Assembly (NCBI GenBank): GCA_020091685.1
Contig: CM034610.1
Location: forward strand, 33,092,617-33,156,616
Direction: 5' to 3'
Origin: Lutjanus erythropterus
Taxonomy: Eukaryota > Chordata > Actinopteri > Lutjaniformes > Lutjanidae
Length of the DNA stretch: 64,000 nt
Part shown: in pieces, positions 50,701-59,700 of the stretch
Layout of the letters: every line of letters starts with the position of its first letter
Position numbering within the stretch: the first letter of the stretch is position 1
Position numbers and translations under genes: made by a program
The notes under the pieces: generated by a model
Seen by the model: the letters and a program-made list of their open reading frames with translations, nothing else
Databases searched by the model: none
Told to the model about the DNA's origin: nothing

Positions 50701-53700
50701 GTTGATGTATTCCCGTAGCCAAGTCTGAGTAAAACCTGACTTGCTGGTCCTTGTACCAGATCTCCTTTTTAGCCCGTGCAGCAGCCATTACTGTCATCTT
50801 GTCCCTGTAGTTGAGGAACTTCATTATTAGTGTTCTCGGCGGCGCCTTGTTGTCCCTCATCGGTCCGATTCGGTGTGCCCTTTCAATTACCACTGGGGCT
50901 CGTGGAATTGCAGTATTCAGTAGTTCTGGAATCCATTTGTCCAAAAAAGAGCATGTATCCTGGCCCTCAGCTCCCTCTGGTAGTCCCACAAGTCTCAGGT
51001 TGTTCAAACGAGATCTGGTTTCCAAGTCCAGAAGCTTCTCTTCCAAAGTTTTGTTTTTTGACTCCAGCCTGTTTACTTTAGCTTGCAGGTTAGCTACCTC
51101 ATGTTCGGCACTGGATATGCGTAGCTCAGCTTGTGACACTCGTTCAGAGCAGTCGCTTATCTCCTTCCTCATAGCATTTATCGCCGCCATAATCCCATCA
51201 AATCTTGTCGAAAATTCCGTTTTCATGGAGTTTAGAGCAGCCAGTATAGTATCCATCGTGGTATCGCCGAGTTCTCCGACTCCGTTGCCCCCCTGTTCCG
51301 CCATGTCATTAGCTTTCTGTGCTTCACCACAAACTTGATAGTCAGTTAACTTCGGCTGCTTTGACGCTTTGCTCTTATCTTTGCTTAATTTGCCAACCTT
51401 CGGCATTACAGTATTCACACTAACACTGTGTTATGAAGCTTTGTTGCAAAATTGAGGGTTTTTAGTACAAATTGTAGCAGCTAAAACAGAGCAGCGCAGG
51501 ATACGTCTTCCTACGTGGCCGCCATAACCGGAAGTCCCCAGATCATTTTATTTTTGATGTTATATTTTCAGGTTATTACAGTGTGAAAAATACTGCTTTT
51601 ATCCAAGGGGGTCTCATGTAGTAGCTTTAAAGTATGTGTGAAAATATATATTGACATGAATCCTGAATGACATGAATTATGAAGATAAAGCAGCCTATTC
51701 ATAATAGGACTTGAGATCTGATGGGTTTGGGTCGGGTCGGGCTGAATTCCTAAAATATTTCAGGGGCTCACATCAGGTTTGGGCTGTACTATGTTTGTTT
51801 GTTGGTTTTCTTTCTTTCTTTCTGTCTTTCTTTCTTTTTTTTCCAGGTATGTTTATTAAGTTTTGAGTTTTTGTGAACACACAAATAACAAATAGCAAAC
51901 AGTTCAGCAGAAACATTGGCCTACACAGTCTACATTAGTAGTGATTAGAGAAATACACAGATGCTCTTTAGAAAAACAAATAGTTAAAACAGACTCCAAC
52001 AAAGTCCAGCAAAAGTTCAGATGACAAAGGAGGCACTGTAATTACCATATCATAAGCAAAAAAGGGGGCATGGGGATGAGTCCACAGTCAGTCAGACATA
52101 ACGTTTGCAAGTGTCGAAGCCACTGTTGAGTTGGAAAAGTGGAGGTATGGAGTCCATATTTTTATAAACTGTCCTTTAGATGAGTGAAGTAGGCATGTCA
52201 AATATTCAAGAGGAAAACATTCCAAGATTATCTTATGCCAGTTTGCTTTAGAAGGAGGTTTGTCATTTATCCATGATAAAAAGATGTTCTTTCTAGCAGC
52301 ATATGCAAGGATACTGTACAGTCTGCAAGAACTAGTACCAACAACTGGAACTTGACTCAGATGCCCGAGAAGCAAAAGAAACTGGGTTCACACGCAAAGA
52401 TATACCAAATATTTTTCCCATGTCTTGTATAATATCCATCCAATATGCTTGAATTTTGGGACAGGACCACACGCAATGAGTGTAGGTCCCCACAGAGATT
52501 TTACATTTTAGACACAAAGGTGAGACCTGAGGCTTTTGTTGGGAGAGATTTGCAAACGGTGCAAGATTTTAAATTGCAACAGCCTAGCACGGTTACACAC
52601 AGAAATCTTTTTTGTATGATCCCATATCACTGCCCATTCATCCTCATCAATATTTACACCAAGTTCATTTTGCCATAACTTTGCAACATCCTGTGTACTC
52701 GATACATCAATCTGGTTTAAGATATTGTAAAAACGAGTTATAGATTTTTTGGTTGGACCAAGGAGAAGTAACTGCTCTATTGCTGATGTTGTGGCGTTGA
52801 TACTGAAAGTAGTTTTTCTGGTTATGAAATCTCTCAGATTATAGGATTATTATTACAAGGGCTCCTAGCTGATTTTAAATTTTTACAGAACAGAAGGCCC
52901 AGTAGGGAGCCAGAGGTTTGTGACTTTTCCAGGTCCAGCCAAACAGAGGTAGGGTGCTCCTTAACCCATTCTACTATGAATCTTAGCTGAGATGCTAGTT
53001 GGTACCATCTGATATTGGGGACATCCAAACCTCCTTTTGAGCTAGAAAGCTGTAACTTTGATATTTTTAATCTAGGCTTTCTTTTGTTCCATGTGAAATC
53101 ACTTAACCAACCATTAAGTAGTTTATGTACCTTGTTGGATCTAAACACTGGGATCATCTGTAAAGGGTACAATAATCTTGACAGGACATTCATTTTAATG
53201 AGAGAGACTCTTCCCAGCAGTGATAAAGGCAGTGGAGCCCACCGGTCTAGGTCCTTCTTTATACCATTTAAGAGAGGATTAAAGTTGGCCTTAAACGTCT
53301 GATGAAACATGGGAGTGATCTGTATGCCCAGATACACAAAACCTGACATGGACCAGTGAAATGGGAAAGAAATCCTGACAATAATTTGGTGGGCAATATA
53401 GATTCATGATAGTAATTTCTTCACCATATAAGGCACCTTTGACAATCACAAACCTTCCATATTTATCCTTAACACATGTCTTCAGTTGAAATGGAAGATT
53501 TATATGGATCAATATGACTACCCCTCTACTACTAGAGGTAGAAGAGGAAAAATAAATTTGGCCATCCCAACTGTGTTTAAGCTTGAGATGTTCACTGTCA
53601 TCGAGGTGACTCTTGTAGTATCTACTCGTTCCCTTTTCAATAAAGCATAAACCTTTCTCTGCTTCACCTTCCCTCGTAAACCCCTTATATTCCATGAACA

Positions 53701-56700
53701 AAGTTTTATCTTATTTAACTGTCGCATCATATCAACAGACATGGACCAATCTCCAGTGGGAGGCAGAAGATAAGACCAAGCACCCTATCTTGCATCGCTG
53801 TATCATTCTGTTCAACTAACATAACCAAATGAGTTAAAATAACAAAAAGGCGAATGTTTCAGGCCAATGCCGAGCATAAGATACAAGCATAACATTAAAC
53901 TATAACAATAAACAGTAGGAGAAAAGTAAATAAGACGGGAGTTCTTCCCCAGATTGCAGGGGGATTGCTGTTTTGTGAGGCACCCGTCAGCCAACATGTT
54001 TCTCATAAAAGAAACAAACAAACTGAAAATGAGTGAGAGGGAGGAAATCACTCCAATCACCAGTGCACAAACAACTAAAGCAAGTGTCATAGCTCAGTTG
54101 ACAGGGGCCCACAGAAACACCCGCTAAAGATTATAACATAATAAACAAAGGATTTAAATCCAAGTTGAATAGTGAGACACGGATCTTACAGAACAGCTCG
54201 AGCTGGGCTAAGTGCTGGTGATAGTGATATTTGGTAAAAAGCCCACAGAGTAAGTTATAATATAAAAATTAAAACCAGACCACATTCACTTGTCAGCCGC
54301 ACCTTAATCAGTCCTGGTTTGCAACAGTGGCCGCAAAAGACAGGACTTCTGCTGGGGAGAGAAAAGTTTTGCTTGTGCCATTGAATGACACCTGTAGCTT
54401 TGCGGGGAAAAGCATGGAGTATTCCACTCTGATTCCCCTGAGGCGTTCTTTAGCTTCATCAAACTTCTTCCGTCTCTGAAGCACTGCAGCAGACAGATCG
54501 TGATAGAAGGAGATTTTCCTTCCCTCGAGGGTTATGTCGCCATTCGCAGCTTTGCGCCTTACTGCAGCCATGACTCTTTGCTTATCGGGAAATGCGTGGA
54601 ACCGGATGATGACCAGGTGTGGACGCTGGTCGGAGCTGGGCTTGGGTGCCAGAGACCGGTGAGCTCTTTCTAGCTTGACACAGCCTCCCTTGGTATCCAT
54701 ATTGAGAAAGTTCCCCCCCAAAGCATTTCCCCCTTCCGTGCTCTCTGGAATGTTAAAAATGCGTATGTTCTTTCTAGGGGTGTCACGGTATGAAATTCTA
54801 ACCTCATGGTTATTGAGACCAAAATTATCATGGTTTTCGGTATTATCGCGGTAAAAAGTGTGTTGAATACACAACTGTTCAGCAAACAACAGCAATACCT
54901 CCATTGTCAAGTTTGTTGATGACACAGTGGAGTTAGGCCTGATCAGCAACAACAATTAACAGGCCTATCTGAAGACAGGCCCCCTTCCTCCACACGAGCC
55001 CTATCATGCACCCTTCCCTTATCCTTACACATATTCCATGTATATATCCCCCCCCGCCACACACACCTCATTTATTCACACATACATACCTGCACACTAT
55101 AAGCTGAGCGATCAACTGCATTTCATTGCATGTCTTGCATTAGTATTACAAGCATGTGACAAATAAATCCTTGAATATGTTCAGAAGGAATTGACAGTCC
55201 TACAATAACATGCAAAATATTTAAATTGTAATTAAGTAAAAACACTAATACCACAATGTAAAAATACCTAAGTAAAGAATGTGAGTATGTTTTCCATCAC
55301 AGCAGGTCAGTGATCAGTGTTTCAGTGACTCTCTGTGGATCAGTGAATAGTGTTTTATTTATGGCAGCCTGCCACATTAAAAACATTGACACCACGACAT
55401 GATTTTCTATTTTTGGAGCTGCGCCTTTTTCGGTCGTGTCTAGAAGGTAACTCTTTATTTGCACAACTCTCGCGAGATTTGTGTTCGTTATTTCTACTAA
55501 AATAATCAAACTCGCGCAATCTTTCACGGGTCTAGGGTTCCTTTCTAGACACGACCCTCTCTGTCTCTCTGTCAAACTACAGACAGCAGTGTTTCACACA
55601 AAGGCTTTATTTGTGTGGACACCCAGGTTTGGTTTGTCACCAATTTTGGCATTTTTATGTTTTTAATTAGTCTGAGAGGACGACGGTATCAGTGATTGAT
55701 TAGTCAGTTAGATTGATCAGTCTGCCCTCCTCTCCTCTCTCACCTGTTCACTCTGCTGTGAGGTCTGAAAGTTTCTCACAGAGAAACACAGACTCTCCTA
55801 TTTTACGTATAGGCCTCCTTATACAGTTGTTTAATTTTATAAGTGCATCTGGTTGGTGATGATGTCATTAACCATCACGTTAGTTTCGACTGTTGTAATA
55901 AACTCCGTCATTAACAACAGTCTCCTCCACACGCAGCTTCTCTGCAGTTGGTCTGTGCATTTCCTGATCAGCTAAAGCAGCGCCTGAAAGACTAGAAAAG
56001 TTGCGCCAGTTAAAATACAAGCGTCCCGTCAAAATTTAAAATCTCTGCATAATTTATTGGTTATAGGTCCGGGTCCGTATAGGACGGCGTGTGAGTCCGC
56101 GGTCTGCCTGTTAGGGACCCCTGTTATATAGTAATACACAGGTAGTGACTGTCAACTAAAATGGTTAAAACAAACAAAGTGTATGGCATTGTTGTGCCTT
56201 CAACTAGCGCTTAATAATGCCATGTCTTCATTTCACCGTCTCATCTGAAGTTTGTTAGGGGTTGTAGGCTACAAAGTGCGCCTGTGCAGCAACTTCAGCA
56301 GACTCAGATGAGATGCTGTAAAGGCTCATGGTGCCTACACCACGGCGCGGTAATCCACTGCGGTAATAAATATTTTTAAAATTAAAACGGTAGTCAACAT
56401 TTTTACCGGGGTTTGCCGCTACACCGGCAACCGTGACACCCCTAGTTCTTTCGTCGTCCTCTGTTCTCGAGCTCGTCTATTTGGCCTGACAGTGACTTGA
56501 CTTTCTTCTCAAGGGCTAAAATTTTAGCAGTCTGGGGCTCGCTGGCAGTTTCCAGTTGTAGCGTTCTGGCCTCTACCTCGTCCAGTCGATCCCTCACGCT
56601 CTTCAGTTCGTTAGTGTGTGAGAGGACTGTTTTTGCCAGAGGGTCGAGTTTATCGTTGATAACAGCCATCAGTTTACTGGTCATCAGTTCAAGCGCTTTG

Positions 56701-59700
56701 GCGAGCCCAGGATCCAGTTCCATCTCGCTGTCGTCTTCATCGTTGTTGCAGCCATGTTGAGCTAACGGTGTAGCCGGATTGTCGGTGGCATGCTGTTGCG
56801 GTTTGTTGCTTTTGCTCTTAGTCGACGGCATTGTCCCCTGTTGTTTTGTCCAGAACTGTTCTAAGGTCATGCTACTGTTCTGACATTAGAAAAAAGAACC
56901 GTGTCTCTAGTGAGAATGTTAAGTATATGTTGGGTGTTAACGGAGCTCCCGTGAAACCGACCATCTCCTAAGCTGTCATCACGTGACCCCCTATTTATTT
57001 ATGTTTTAATTTTCTCCCCAATTTAGTCATTGCCACATCCTATTCCCTGCATGTATTGTCCCTGTCACTGAAAACTCCTACTATTTGGTCCATAGGAGGA
57101 AGCTTGTTAAAAAAATATCAGGCTGTAATTGGGTTTGGGCTGAAATATGATAATGAGGGTCTGGTTTGGGTTGGTTTCGGACAGAATTTTGTCAACCTTG
57201 GGCCTCGACAGGCTCAACTTTGCAGGCACAATTAAAGTGCCTGAAACATAGCAGCCTATCAGCTGTATTATTTTCCAAACTGTAGCCTATAGACACTCAT
57301 GTGAGCCACAAGAATCATTTCACAACTTCACAAGTGAGCCTCTGACATAGGCTTACTTTCCACCTCAAAAACCACCAACAAAAGTACAGGATGAAGCTAA
57401 CACACCTCACATTAGCCAACTGCTACTGACTTAGCAGCGGTGGGCAATGCTGGCACCACTCCAGCACTTTCGGGCCAACTTTCCTCAGATTCTGCCCTCC
57501 CGAGAGTCGGAGGAGAAAAGTGGGCCAGACCTCCGTTGGCACTAATGTTCGACACAGATTATCTGGTAATGTGAGGGGTTTACAGATCCAGAACCCTGCA
57601 GAACCCTGCTGAACTGCCTCTACAATTGTCGGGGCTGCCCAGATCATTTTAAACTAGGGGTGGGACTCGATTAAAAAAATTAATCTAATTAATTACAGGC
57701 TTTGTGATTAATTAATCTCAATTAATTGCATTTTAAGAACAAGATTTGCCACAAGAAGCAACATTTTTCAATTTAAATGGATTTTGGTTTATGACTTAAT
57801 CAAATGATAGACAGATGCATACATTTAAACAACAAAATATTGTTTATTTTGCATCAGTCTGACAATGGCACTATAAATCATAATGGTGGCTATATTCAAG
57901 CTTTCATAGAACTTTATTTAAACTCAGAAGCGTTTCAGCAGCACAGCGTTTTGCCCGTCTGATTAGGTTTACTTGCTCTGATTTTGTTGATTAAGTCCTC
58001 TTTCCTTGCTCTTTGTGCTTCTACCATGGATAAGCAGGCTACGTATTTAAATTGTTTATTTTCTGTCTTTCTTTATGATCGCGAGTCTGCACAGGATCTT
58101 TTATTTTGAAAATCAACCGGATTCTCCCGTTTTCCGTGCCTGACTTCCTACCCATTCGACCTGCTCTGTGGCAATTGATGCACCATCCGTCAAAAATAGA
58201 CTTGCTGCATATTCTCTGCGGAGCAGAGCACCGAGCCACTTCTGGAATAAATTACAGCATTGACTAGAATGTACGTATCTCTCTGAGTGCCACGGCGTAG
58301 CCACGCCTGGTGTGAATTAGGAGTCAGTGTGATCGGCAGAACAGGAACTCCTGCACTGACAAACGTTCCATGTTGTCTGGAGTGCGAACTGCGATTAAAT
58401 GTGTTAATTTTTTGACACATTTTTTAAATTAATAAATTATTAATTATTTAATTAATTAATTAATTAATTAATTAATTAATTAATTACTCATTAGCAATTA
58501 AGTAATTAATTAATAACTAATTAATTAATCATAATTAACGCGTTAAAGTCCCATCCCTACATCTATATTACCAAGTTAAAATCTTAATGATTACGTCAGT
58601 ATGGAAGTGACAGAGAGGTGTTGTAAAGCAACAGTAAACTTTCTAGTCCTTCATGCTAACCTTAGCTTGCATACTTTGACATTAACATCAATATGCAACA
58701 CCACCTCCACCTGAGGGAGGGCTTTTAGCTGCAGGACTGGAAACAGGACTGTTTGTGGAAACATGCTACAAGGCAGTGGCAAACTGTGACTATTAGAGCC
58801 GGGACTTCAGTTTGGCCAAAACTTGGCCACACACACTACAAATGCAGCAAAACATAACAAGATTTTGCTGGAATAAGCGGCAGGTAACTTGAGATGTGTT
58901 TGTCTTGTGAAGTTGCCATATACAAGAAAATCAGTAAAGGGCAGCAAACACCACACAGTAATAAGATAAGTCATGTTTTTTTCTAGAATTTTCTGTACTT
59001 AAACTTGTATTAAACACTAGATAGTTTCCATTTACTCTGTTACTGTTGTTTGGGTAAGTTATAATTAAGTTTGTGTTTGATATTAAGAGCTATAATCATC
59101 TATATGAGTCATTTTGAGTTTCTTTTTATCATTCTTATTTCTGTTTCAGTAGCCCACACACAGTTACATGCAGCAGATATCCAGTTCTATTATTTCTGTC
59201 TACCAACACAGCTCTGTCTGCTGTGCTGAACTGTTGGAAGTAGCTTTAAAAAAAGATTCAAGTGTCTGAAAATCATTTTCTAACAGACTAAACAAATGCA
59301 CAGGCTGTGGTCTTCTGTCCCTGTGATGAAGTCCTAACCAATGAGTGAGCTAGCTCTAACCTTTCTCTGCCTAGAAACAACAGCAAAAAAATCAGATTGG
59401 ATAACTCTGTTTTGCTGTTTTCATGACAGTAACCCTTCCATTTCTGTAGCAATGTTGATAGAACATAAGATTAAAATTAGAATTAGAAGAGAATAGCCTA
59501 ATAATTAAATGAAATAAAACAAATATTATATATTTAAGTTTAGTATTTGAAATACTGATATGAATGCCTAGAAGGCCCTCATGGTTTCCCACTGGCACAG
59601 TGTGTTACTCACACTGATGGTATAACAACATGCTAGTGGAAGTAAAACAGTCCTGAGGTGTGTTTGATTAAAGTCACTAGCTATTAAATAAATAAATAAA

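Larger units (their letters stand above)
43552..51539 (-). mobile_element. Full-length L1/Tx1-type LINE with 13-bp target duplication
   Basis: Flanked by AGATCATTTTATT at 43539-43551 and 51540-51552. On the minus strand it runs from a GC-rich 5' end (51539; contains TTATGGCGGCCACG, a YY1-like site) through ORF1 and ORF2 to an A-rich tail at the left border. Without the nested Tc1 (44638-46205) and SINE (47852-48227) it is about 6.0 kb, the size of a complete element. Coding errors are few compared with the other L1 copies, so it is fairly young. Confidence 0.88.
51843..56985 (-). mobile_element. Second L1/Tx1-type LINE, internally deleted, with a hAT in ORF1
   Basis: Minus-strand element. 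ORF1 starts at 56870 ([20 protein letters not shown]; coiled coil to [10 protein letters not shown] near 56445), is cut by the hAT element at 54775-56444, and resumes as [37 protein letters not shown] to a stop at 54308. ORF2 starts near 53742 ([19 protein letters not shown]), breaks off in the endonuclease near 53350, and rejoins directly at the RT thumb ([12 protein letters not shown]...[20 protein letters not shown]). Most of endonuclease and RT is deleted. The C-terminal box ([18 protein letters not shown]) and tail follow to about 51845. No clear target duplication found. Confidence 0.78.

Noticed and set aside
50811..51338. 175-codon plus-strand frame
   Set aside because: Shadow of L1 ORF1 on the minus strand.
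59401..59560. Coding exon near the minus-strand frame 59392-59598
   Set aside because: Falls in an interspersed repeat also present at 11940-12388 where the frame is not kept.
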